Positions 33,906-44,106 of a stretch of DNA of 64,000 nt are shown here, piece by piece. A model generated the notes under the pieces. That model saw only the letters and a program-made list of their open reading frames with translations, did not search any database and was not told the DNA's origin. Each line of letters starts with the position of its first letter. Within the stretch, counting starts at the first letter, position 1. This stretch comes from Clytia hemisphaerica (Eukaryota; Cnidaria; Hydrozoa; Leptothecata; Clytiidae), in assembly GCA_902728285.1 (NCBI GenBank), contig CACVBU010000681.1:544342-608341 (forward strand), given 5' to 3'. The position numbers were made by a program, and so were the translations under genes.

Positions 33906-35460
33906 TTTTCTTGTATTCTTATATCAAACTAAAACTTGGTTCGGTAAGTGCTGTCAAATTCACCAACTTTTAGTAACTTTTATTTATCATTTTGCAAACT
34001 GTCAGCACTTTTCTTTTTGTATCCTTATATCAAAGCAATAAGTTGGTTAGGTTATACCAAAGCTATGAAGCACGTTCGGTTAGCGATGTAAAATCGCCAA
34101 CTTTTTGCACTGTACATAATTTTTACATAGTACCTTATTGACCCTTTTTACGCCGGCCCTTATTGGCGTTATTTTTGGGCTCTTGGCGTAATAAGGGCCG
34201 CTGTTAAAAGAGCCGGCGCAAAAAGGGCCAAAATTTTGCAATTTTTACCTAAAAGCGGCGTTAATTTTTTCTCAATTCAAAGGATTTTAAGCATAATTAA
34301 AAGGATGAAAACTATCCATTTTTTTACTCTATATCCAAAACTTCACGAAAATCAATGATTTTCAACAGTTTAATAATGAAAGATGACATTTTAATGTAAA
34401 TTTTAGTTAATACTTACTATTTTGCAGCCTAAAAAGCGAATTTTACAAGTTTTGGCGTTATTTACGGCCCTAATTGGCGTAAGCCCAAAATTAGGCTGTG
34501 GCTGACGAAAGGGCCGGCGTAGAAGGGCCGGCGTTAGATTAAGGCCGGCGTAAAAAGGGCCGATAAGGTATTGCATTTTCAGCACTTTTCTTTTTGTATT
34601 CTTATGTCAAACTAAAAGTTGGTTCGGTTAGCGATGTTAAGTTCATAAACTTTTTGTAATTTTTTTAGTATGATTTGGCAAATTTTCAACATTCTTGTAT
34701 TTTTATGTCAACGCTAAAAGTTAGTTCGTTTAGCGATGTCAAGCTCACCAATTTTTTGTAATTTTTTTTTATAAGTTGACTAGGTTAGTTACTCTTATAT
34801 CAAAGCTATGAAGTACGTTCGGTTAGCGATGTAAAATCGCCAACTTTTTGCACTGTACATACTTTTAAATTAAATTGCATTTTTAGCACTTTTCTTTTTG
34901 TATTTTTTGTCAAACTGAAAGTTAGTTCGGTTAGCGATGTCAAGTTCATATATGATTTGTCAAATTTTCTGCAGTTTTCTTTTTGTATTCTAATATATTA
35001 AAGCCAGCAGTTGGTTTGGTTAAAGATGTCAAAGTCAGTAACTTTTTTGTAAATCGTGACATTTTGAAAATTTTCAACACTTTTCTTCTTTTACACATTT
35101 TTTTTAACAAACAAACCATATAAGAACATAAGGCTTCGATGGCCAAAATTATAAGAACAATTTAAGAACATTTTAAGGCTTCGCGGACCAATTTCTTAGG
35201 AAAAAGGACAAAAATACATCAAAAATGGGGAAAATAAGAACGTGATAACAACAGTAAAGAACATCTGAAAGCTTCAAAAGTTTTGGATGTTCTTATAAAA
35301 AAAACGTAAATTATTATGTCAACGCTAAAAGTTTTCATTTTGCAAATTTTCGGCACTTTTTGTATTGTATTCTTATATCAAAGATAAACTTTTGTTTGGT
35401 TACCGATGTCAAATTCACCAACTTTTTTATAATCACTTTCCAAATTTGTAACAACTTTAG
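33906..35460 (+). repeat. degenerate array of 3'-end gene copies behind paralogue B
   Basis: At least eight diverged copies of the terminal coding motif (GGTTCGGTTAGCGATGTNAA, then TTCACCAACTTTTTGTAA) lie near 33938, 34075, 34618, 34721, 34816, 34925, 35012 and 35392. Each is followed by a CAGCACTTTTCTTTTTGTAT then TCTTATATCAAA spacer. Spacing is irregular, and two mobile insertions interrupt the array. Confidence 0.75.
34131..34570. mobile_element. TA-flanked element, CCTTATCGGCC family
   Basis: Left TA then CCTTATTGACCCTTTTTACG; right CGTAAAAAGGGCCGATAAGG then TA. It splits one unit of the 3'-end array. The unit near 34816-34890 is an uninterrupted version of the same sequence. Confidence 0.75.
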
Positions 35461-36124
35461 TCTCGTACTGTATTCTCATATTTAAGTTAAAAGTTAACAT
35501 TTAATGAAATTAAGGAATGACTTAGTCCAGTAAGTAAATTACATTGCCAAATTTTCTCAAAAAATGCTATTGAAATATTCCACAAAAATACCAAATTTTT
35601 TTCGAGGTATGTATTACATCTTAGATTTTAGTTGGGTTTGCATCTAAACCTAAGAATATCGTAAGAATATTTCAAGATGATTATTCCCAAAAAGTTAAAA
35701 AGTTAAGAATGTCCATCATAAAATAAAAAAACACCATTCTTATAAAAAAAAGCGTGTAGTCTGAATCACAAACCTTTACAAAACCGAATACAGCATGTTC
35801 TATTAGGAGCACAGATCTGTTAGGTGATGCCTACGTGGGTCTCGAAATTTGCGAAAAAAGTGACCCTGAATGGGACTGAAATTCCAAAATTTTCTCAAAT
35901 TTTCTACTTTTTTCCCAAATTTTCCAAAAATAGACACCCTACGAGGGACTGATTTTTCTATTTTGGTGTTTTTGCGACCCTACCTGGGACTCATGGAGGT
36001 GAAAAAAAGGTACCCTGACAAGCGGAGCATCCCAGTAACCCATCTTGCCCTAGTCCCCCCCCCGGCTCCAGATCCTGCCTGTCACTTCCCTTAAGCGCCC
36101 CTCCCCCCGATTTAGTCCTATTTT
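35461..36124. mobile_element. partial MITEs
   Basis: 35640-35763 is the right half of a TATAAGAAT-family element ending ATTCTTATAAAAAAAAGCGTG. 35840-36066 is a CCCGGGGG-family copy (phrases GTGACCCTGAATGGGACTGA, ending TAGTCCCCCCCCGG). No gene. Confidence 0.5.
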
Positions 36125-36676
36125 AGTTGATGTACCCCCAGCGATTTTCGTAGTGGCGTGATTGGCGTTTTTTTTTCAAGCTCGTGATTTCGTGATTTAA
36201 GATTTTAAAGTGCGTGATTGCGTGATTGCAGGAACCAACGTGATCACATGATCGTGATAGAAAGGAAATTTTAACTCGTGATAACGTAATTTGGAAATTT
36301 TCTTTACGTGATTGCGTGACTGGGGAGAGGAGCTCTTAGTTGTTAGATATTGATAACTTTCACAACAAATGGAAAAAAAGAAAAAGATACTGTCAATGAA
36401 AAAACAACGAAAAAGAAAGTGAAAAAGCAACGAAAGTAACAAAAAATAAGGCGAGAAAATCATCAGTTTAAAGAAGACAAACAAGGAAAATTGATTGATA
36501 CTTTACTGAATAAAAGATGGGGGGAATTGTAACAATTTTCCATTTTCTCTTACTTGTAAGATAACAGTCGATTACATTGGATTCGTTTGTTGTGTGTGGA
36601 CGTCAGAATAAATTATTCACAACCAAAATAAAAAATGTCCCTTTTGGAAGATGGTTTTTTTCATAAGAAACAAATA
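36125..36676. other. GTGATTGCGTGA-rich fragment and plain flank
   Basis: 36125-36330 repeats CGTGATTGCGTGAT-like words related to the element at 18598-20326, between CCCCAGCGATT and GACTGGGGA. The rest holds nothing recognisable. Confidence 0.4.
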
Positions 36677-37088
36677 TAGTTGGGTCTCCATAACTCGAAC
36701 ACGAAAAGCAGGGCCCCTCCCAATCTTTTTCGATTTAAAGAAATTTCGATTTATGGAGTAAGGTTTCTATAAGGCATTTTAAATGCAGGTACGAGAAAAC
36801 TTGTTAGAGTTAAAGGTTTTATTTTTACATAAGTGTTTCCGTTTCATATCAGACACATATTTCATATCAGGACAGTGTCTTGTTATTGTTATATTATGCT
36901 GATATAAGCAAAAATATGTTCTTCTTTTCCTTTTTCTGACCAATCTTGCTCCACATCCGTGTCAATCCAATGTGAAAAAGCTTGTGAATCATAATTGATG
37001 AGTAAGCAAACGATATCACTCTTATTTAAAAACAAAACCTTTAAGGAGACATTCGAGTTATAGAGGTTCGAATTACGGAGACTGTAGT
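36677..37088. mobile_element. Tigger/pogo-like MITE with another MITE nested inside
   Basis: The outer ends GTCTCCATAACTCGAAC and GTTCGAATTACGGAGAC are the TCTC-(N)-TTCGAAC type seen in pogo/Tigger elements. Within it, 36808-37042 is a TTAAAGGTTTTATTTTTACA-ended element ending AAAAACAAAACCTTTAA. A sister copy of the nested element is at 39657-39872. Confidence 0.65.
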
Positions 37089-37332
37089 TAACAAATTATT
37101 CACATTGTAAAAGACAACACTTGAAAAGACAGTCGACTCATGTTATTTGAAAGTACTGGTTTGGACTCCGACTGACAGAAAATGAAAGCAGGAAGTCGGA
37201 TTCAATGAAAAACTACACGAAAGAAAAGAAGAAAAAGACGAAATTAATATTCTCTAGGGCAAAATAGGTACTTTTGAGCTTTGCACCAGAAAGTTTGGAA
37301 GAGATTTTGACAAATGAGCGTTAATTTTTTAT

Positions 37333-37624
37333 GCAATTTGCCGTAATATGTTTCTGCTAATGGTCCATTATGGATCCATTATTTTGAGAGTTTTCTTAGA
37401 TTTTCGCAATTTGCCGTAATCTGTTTCTGCTAATGGTCCATTATGGATCCATTATTTTGAGAGTTTTCTTAGATTTTCGCAATTTGCCGTAATCGGTTTC
37501 TGCTAATGGTCCATTATGGATCCATTATTTTGAGAGTTTTCTTAGATTTTCGCAATTTGCCGTAATCTGTTTCTGCTAATGGTCCATTATGGATCCATTA
37601 TTTTGAGAGTTTTCTTAGATTTTC
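37333..37624. repeat. four exact-period 73-bp tandem units
   Basis: Units start at 37333, 37406, 37479 and 37552, each beginning GCAATTTGCCGTAAT and containing GGTCCATTATGGATCCATTA, itself palindromic around the centre. Only one or two bases differ between units. Confidence 0.95.
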
Positions 37625-38187
37625 TTGAAGAAAACTGACCCAATTGAACCGTGATTTTTTCCGACAGCAATTTATTTTGTTAATTTTAGTGAGAAGTAAT
37701 TTTGGTGAATTTATCTTTTATGGGTAATTCGCCAGGGTCGCCAGAAATTCTTCTCCCCTAAATCTAGGGTTAGTCCAGAACAGCAAAAATAATATTGGGA
37801 ATCTTATTTTTATTTTTTGGCGGGTGAAAATCAAACAATATAACCTGAGTGAGATTGACTGACAAGTCTTAGAACCATCTAATCACCCGAGGCTATTTTT
37901 ACTGTATGATGGTGGCTGGTCAAAGGTTTTCCGTAACCTTTTTTCAGCGGAGAAAGGTCTGATCGGTACCTATCCATTATACTCCAAGAACAATTGGTAA
38001 AGGGTAACTAACATAGAAATTTGGTCAATAAATATTTAACTCTCTTTTTTCGGGCTAATTAATGATTCTCTTATGCTACTTAATGAAACACTTTTCGGGT
38101 GAATAAGAAGAGCTGAGGCAAAAATACGGACTAATTCTAAAAATTTCATTAATTTAAATTCTTGAAACTATTCATTTTATCAAAACA
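37625..38187. other. intergenic, no gene seen
   Basis: AT-rich; nothing supported. Confidence 0.35.
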
Positions 38188-39273
38188 CCCCGGGGGTACT
38201 CGTATGTTCCGATCAACTTCATGTGCCGCCTTTAAGGGTAGGATTTTCGAGACCTTCTAAATATACTGTAAGGGTGTACTTTTGACAGAGAGCACTACAA
38301 AGGTTTTCTTTTAGCTGGAAACACTGTATGAGTGTGTTTGGGGACTGCAGAATTACAAGTCTGACAGTTAAAATCTGAGATGTATCTTTAGTAGTTTTGA
38401 CTCGCACCCATTCTGCCATTTTGATTTGTTTTGCCTATTGTGTCGACATCTCAGGTTCACTTTCAGGGGATTTCAGCAAAACAATGAAAACAAACTACAC
38501 TGTAAGGGTCCAATTTTGAAAGCAATTTTTTTGGCGGCACATGCCGTCGTTTAGAAATCGATCCTCCCCCCAGGCATAACACTCATATTATTCGGCTCCC
38601 ATCATTGGTAGTGTTAATTTTTCATGAATATCTAAAAACTACTCTATGTTCTTATAAAAAATGCTAAAAGTGATATTCAGAAAACAAAGGAAAGGAAAGT
38701 TTTGTCTACATTACTTGTATTACAATCAGATTTTCTCCCTTTTTCCTCCATCTTCTTATTTTCGTATTGCTTTGCATAAAATCTATTTTTTTTATCTGTG
38801 TATAACAGTTGGGATTGTTCTGATTGGTGATTTAGTATGCTTGGGTGAATTTTAGAGAAATGACACGATAACTTCGTCTCAGTATGACCGTTTGAAGACT
38901 GGTAAACAACAGTGGGTGCATCTTGCAATTCCTCCCGGGGGGGGCAGCTGGGCAAAAGGACCGACGGGTATGTGCGGGCACTAAGGGTGTCTTTTTCAAG
39001 GCACCTCAAATGCACTGTAAGGGTCGGAAAAACTAGAGATGCACTGTAAGGGTAGAAATTTCAGAAAATTCTTGAAAAATCTAGATATTTTGACCAAAAA
39101 TGCTAGAATTTTGACCATTTTTTGCACGAAAGGGATCGAAAATTTGGGGGAAAATGCACTCTAAGGGTATGATTTTCACTGATTTTTGCTGCACTGTAAG
39201 GGTGCAATTTTAAAAGCCAATTTTTGGCCCGCACATACCGTCAGTCCGCAAACCCAGTGCCCCCCCCGGGCAA
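38188..39273. mobile_element. two CCCGGGGG-family MITEs
   Basis: 38188-38572 starts ACCCCGGGGGTACTCGTATG and ends near CCTCCCCCCAGG. 38934-39273 starts CCTCCCGGGGGGGGCAGCTG and ends CAGTGCCCCCCCCGGG. Both carry the CACTGTAAGGGT phrases of the family. The 360 bp between them show no gene. Confidence 0.6.
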
Positions 39274-39656
39274 TTCCTGTATTAATAACACGCATGCGTA
39301 ATTTGTCGTTCTTTTAAACCACACGTAGTTAATTCCCGTGATAAACAAAGAGAAATGAATCGCTAGGATTGCTACAGGCACTTTCGGTCGGGCTTGTCGA
39401 CGACAAAGTATGAAATTTGTCGTTTTTTATTAAATTTGTCGTTCTTTTTGTCTATTTTTAGTAATGCAGGAATTAAGATAGAGTCTCTCACAATGCTGTT
39501 TTAACGTTCCTCTAACGTTTTGGTTACGTCAATTCTTAGATTTTGAGTCCCCTGCGAAGCCTCTTGGGGGGTTGAACTTTTAGTGGCAGGGGCGGGGTAG
39601 TAAAGTTTGGTGGTTAACAAAAATTTTGATTAAAATATGTATCACATCTTATTTTG

Positions 39657-39872
39657 GTTAAAAGGTTTTACTTTTACATAAGTGTTCCCGTTTCATATCA
39701 GCCATATATTTCATAGATCAGGAAATTGTCTGCTTATTGTAATATTATGCTGATATAAGCAAAAAAAATTATTTTCCTCTTACTGACAAACTTGTGAAAA
39801 TGCTTGCGAATTAAAATTGATGAGTAAGCAAAAGATATCACTCTTATTTAAAAACAAAACCTTTAAAGGATT
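39657..39872. mobile_element. TTAAAGGTTTT-ended MITE
   Basis: Left TTAAAAGGTTTTACTTTTAC, right TTTAAAAACAAAACCTTTAA; the same order of internal words (CCGTTTCATATCAG, ATGCTGATATAAGC) as the nested copy at 36808-37042. Confidence 0.65.
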
Positions 39873-39984
39873 TGATATTGGCGATATTGACACCCACAGA
39901 CCATAGAAAGTTAAACTTTTCGCGGACGACAGTGCCCACACAACCATTTTGAAATAGAGGGGGCAAAAAAGTACTAAACAGTTA

Positions 39985-40251
39985 GACACCATCTTCTCAC
40001 AAACCCGGTAGGATTTTTCAGCCGGTGGGGATAAGAATAACGGACTGAAAGTCGATGGGGATTGATATTCCCATATTCTGGGAATTTTAATTTTTTTGTT
40101 TTTAAGTCAGAGAATTCAGTGGGGATGGGAAAAATAGTAAATATTTTGCAGTGAGGATTTATTTATTTGATTATTTCAGTGGGGATTAAAATTGGAGGAT
40201 AATTTTCCACCGGGGACGATATCCCAGTGGGTCTGTGAGAAGGGGGTGTAG
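39985..40251. mobile_element. complete MITE, CTCACAGACCC family
   Basis: Left ACACCATCTTCTCACAAACCC, right GGGTCTGTGAGAAGGGGGTGT in inverted order, with CAGTGGGGAT/GATGGGGATT phrases inside. Confidence 0.7.
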
Positions 40252-40319
40252 TTAGGTTTGAGTGAACCCGAATCGCAACCATGGTTGGTGCTGAGTGGCC
40301 AGAAAAAATTGTTAATTAT

Positions 40320-40640
40320 AATGGTACCGAAAGGGCTATAACGGGCTTGTTTATTGTCTTTATAGTTTAGCGACTGTAGTACATCGGTAGAATATCCAGC
40401 TACGGTGCGCATGGTTCTGAGTTCAACCCCGAGCCGGGTCATACCAAAGATTCCCAAAATGGTACTTGATGTCTCTCTGCTTGATGCTCAGCAATCAAGG
40501 GAAGGATCAACGGTAAGTGGAGCAATCCAGGGAAAAAGAGTGGTGCCCTCTCCCATCTCCGGGTGAATAGCTATCCAAAGAGGAGCCTTCGGGTCGCTTC
40601 CGACTGCAGTCGCAAGATTACAAAGGGTTCACAAAGGGAT
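40320..40640 (+). mobile_element. tRNA-derived SINE-like element
   Basis: A box B-like GAGTTCAACCCC lies near 40418. It is followed by a body with AAAGAGTGGTGCCCTCTCCC and a 3' part GGGTCGCTTCCGACTGCAGT, then CGCAAGATTACAAAG. The body and 3' part match the minus-strand element at 613-950 in order and wording, so both probably share a conserved SINE tail domain. The box A region is weak. Confidence 0.5.
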
Positions 40641-40814
40641 ACCGTCCTGAAACGAGAGAGATGCTAAAAAGAATCTCGAAATAATTTCTTTTGATCAGTA
40701 ACATGCAACCTATAAGTGAATATGGGTGATCTGTGAATTTTTTTACAGGGAATACATGGAAAAATAAGAATTTGAATTGGCAGCTTGGAATCAGATTCAG
40801 AAAATCACCCAGGA

Positions 40815-41090
40815 GGGGGGGGGGCACTCATATGGTCCGACCCACAGCATGTGTTGCCCTTAAGGGTAGGTTTTTCGAGACCCTCCAAATTCACTGTAAG
40901 GGTGTATTTTTGATAGTGTGGACTACAAGGGTCTTCTTTTAGCTGGATACACCGTAAGGGTGTGTTTGGGGACTGCTGAATCACGAGTCTGACAGTAAAA
41001 GTATGATGTAAGTTTTGACACGCACTCATTTTTATTTGTTTTGCACATTGTGTCAACATGGCAGGCTCATTTTTGGGTGGCTTCAGCAAA
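40815..41090. mobile_element. CCCGGGGG-family MITE, left part
   Basis: Starts GGGGGGGGGGCACTCATATG; contains CACTGTAAGGGTGTA. The right end is not clear. Confidence 0.5.
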
Positions 41091-42712
41091 ATAAGACAAT
41101 CGATAATAAGGACTTTAAGGAGGGCTCGATTGACCGATTATTCTTCGATTAACTCTAAGATGATCGATTGATCACAATCGGTAGCTAATCGATGAAAAAA
41201 AACAATCAATGAACAATCGATACTCAAGATTTTAGTATAGTCTTGATTAGACTCTACCTATCGATAATCGGAATCGATCGATATTCATCGATGGGAAAAA
41301 GCTATTGATTGCATCGAGTGGGAGATTCTGGTTTAAATCAACTATCAACACCTATTTATACCTGTTGTGTGCAATGATGTGGTGATAATGATGTTCAAGA
41401 ACAACTCTTTGATGATACAGTAAGATTCCTATCACTTTATTGGTGCATTTTTTTACTAACTACACAAACACAAAAAGAAAATGAACTAAAAGAAAGAAAA
41501 TAAACCTCTTTAAAAACTCGGAAAACACCAAAAACATGATAAAAATACAAACAACCAAGGCAAGTCTGACAGCAATGTTTACAAATGCATGGTTACGCCT
41601 ACATAGCACCTGCGGACTGGAATTATGAAACAAAAACGCTAGATTTAATCTTAGCGAGTAAGTTCATCTTTAGAATATTCGAGAATATTCTAGAAGTTTC
41701 TAAAACCATTTTCGTTTTCTAAATTAAGTTTTACTCCACACCGACTTCCACCGCCGCCGCCGCGAAAAACTATTGTAATACCTTCACTGTGCAAAATTAA
41801 TAAGGATTGAAAAGTTTATTTATTTCTGGCGTAAAAACGCCAATAAAGATTATAATTCTCGCCATTCAATTTATTTTTTACTTGGCTGATTTTTAGCCAT
41901 TTTTTTCAGTGGGTGGGAGGCTCTACAAGAGCGTGCTTTCCTTTGCTAATTTCTTTTATTTCAAAGTTCTTCAATGAAACCTTTCCACGTATTTCGGTCT
42001 AAAAAGCTTTGAAATTTGGGGCCAAATTTCATCATGAATATTCTTATAAAAGAAAAAGCGTGTATCAAAAGATTGATGCTATCAATTTGATTTGAAGGAT
42101 AATTGATCAAATTTCAAAACAAGTGATTTACAAGAGGCTTAAAAAGACTCGATATCCGGCTAAAACAGTACCCTTCTTTTGATAAAACATAATAAGCTAT
42201 AATTCTCCGAAACATTAACAGAATAAATTTAGCCGGAACAAAAAACCGGGGCAAAATATATAATATAATATATTGGGCCAATTTCTTTTGTTATCATGCT
42301 AGGGATAATATATCTAAAAATAAGGAAAAAAAAGGTAAAAAGAAAGAAATTTAAAAAAGCGGTAACAGAAAAATTAGAGAGCTGTAAAAAGACTAAACCT
42401 CTTCAAGAAGACTTTTAAGCCGCCATCAGAATATTCGAAATCCTTGTAACAAAAACAGTTCTTTTCCCTTCAAAATAACTTCGTGTAAAAATTGCAACGT
42501 GTAGATTGATTTCTTTCTAAACGAATCACATTACGCTATGGTTCAGAATGTTCTTGAAAAAAAACAGTAAACTTTTGATGATGCTCGGCTATTCTTATAT
42601 TTGCCGCTTTGTCCTTCATTTGTTCTCATCCTGTTCTTATTATAAGAGCAAAATTGAGGTATTTGAGTCCTTTATACCTTGATTTTGTTTGAGTTGAGAC
42701 TCCGCTTAAAAG
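41091..42712. other. intergenic; ATCGAT-dense patch then plain DNA
   Basis: 41095-41320 has about ten ATCGAT/CGATTA words. 41745-41765 is a short CCGCCGCCGCC run. 42030-42058 is one end of a TATAAGAAT-family element. No gene. Confidence 0.4.
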
Positions 42713-43370
42713 CTTGGAGACAGAAATGAAACCGTTTCGGGTTGGTGGGATGGAGCATGTTGCATTGCACCAACGCGAAAACAACTACTCGTGTCCCCAA
42801 GCTATAAGAGTTGTTCTTAAATTGTTCTTATTTTCGGGGTTTTTTGAGCCTCCTTGTTCTCATAAAATTGGTCTTTTTTTTCAAGCAAAAAGGTGTAAAA
42901 AGTATTTCGGTATATAACATAAGTATAAAACATTATCAAATTCAAGTTGTTTTGAAGGCTTTATTAGAATTTCCCTTTTTATAGGGAAATTTTTTTATCT
43001 TTTCCCTCGAAGCATACTTTGAGAAAAAAAGTAAAAATAAAGGCTTGGGGACACGAGACGTTTTTTTCGCGTTGGTGCAATGCAATATGCTCCATCCCAC
43101 CAACCTGAAACGCTTTCTCGTGTCTCTGCCCCATTTTTCTTTTAATAACATTTGTGCTTCTCTCACTTTTGTCACTGGGACAATGGAGCAAAATTGATTT
43201 CTGCTCCATTGCCTAGGGACAAAATCAGCGTGTCTTTTGGGTATTCCCCTCACTTTTTGTCCCATGAAACAAAAAAAGAAACCATGAGACACGCACTTTT
43301 TTCTTGTATTGGTGGGATAGAGCATGTTGAAGCACCAACGCGAAAAAAACTTCTCGTGTCCCCAAGCCTT
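42713..43370. repeat. 80-bp module in three copies, one inverted
   Basis: The module GGTTGGTGGGATGGAGCATG, then CACCAACGCGAAA and CGTGTCCCCAAG, occurs at about 42735-42805 (direct), 43040-43132 (inverted) and 43300-43367 (direct). The first two form a foldback with a 230-bp loop. No protein is supported here. Confidence 0.7.
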
Positions 43371-44106
43371 AAAAAGATTTTGAGACACAAAAATTTTGTC
43401 TTCTTTTCACTTTGACTTATTATAACTGTAGGGGAGTCTGGATACAATAATTTAAATTGTACAGTGCATTTTATGAAAAACCTAGTTCTTTGAGTTATTA
43501 TAGAAACCTCAAAGCTTTCTGACCTCAATTTCACATTGTACAGGAAGTCAGAGAAAAGATCAAGATAGCTCAGTTTTGCAATTTCAAAACAAAAAATGCG
43601 ACATCGACTAATCAGTTCAGATCAACCGGGATGATAAGCGGCCTTCCTGAAAAGTTTTGCAGTTTAAAACTCTGGGTAGAGCTTCAAAATAATGAAAAGC
43701 AAGCGAAAAATACAAGCTTAAACCTACTACAAAAAACCGGTACTTACGCCTTTAAATCGTGCATTGTGTAATTTCATGTATTTTCTAACATTCAATCTTT
43801 TTCCGTTATCTGGACTTTTTTGGCATTGCAAGGGAAATTTTTATCCGCATCTTTGCGGCTCTTGTTTTTATCTTTAGAGGAATCTGGAAAGTGAGGACAG
43901 CTAATTTGTTTGGAAGTCTGAAAACTACGGTGGCTTCTTAGTGCCATAAAAATGTGCGCGTTTTTTTTTTACTTTTGCACAATTTATTTTTATGTTGAAA
44001 AGTGAATCGCCTTTTTAAATTTTAATCCAATTTCATTATTAATGTTTTGTGAAAATACTTTTGTAAAAAATTAGGTTGCATTTGCATGCATTTTTGATTG
44101 CATTTA
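43371..44106. other. intergenic, no gene seen
   Basis: AT-rich. A first exon for the integrase gene was looked for here and not found. Confidence 0.35.

Noticed and set aside
40360..40445. A tRNA gene
   Set aside because: Only box B is convincing and no cloverleaf or acceptor stem can be drawn; the following sequence is a SINE-like body.
38219..41089. Several 60-95-codon frames within the CCCGGGGG-ended elements
   Set aside because: They follow the repeat and recur in each copy with stops and shifts; no domain, no splice support.
42942..43534. Overlapping frames of 76-148 codons on both strands
   Set aside because: They come from the 80-bp direct and inverted modules; the encoded peptides are mutual repeats without domain features.
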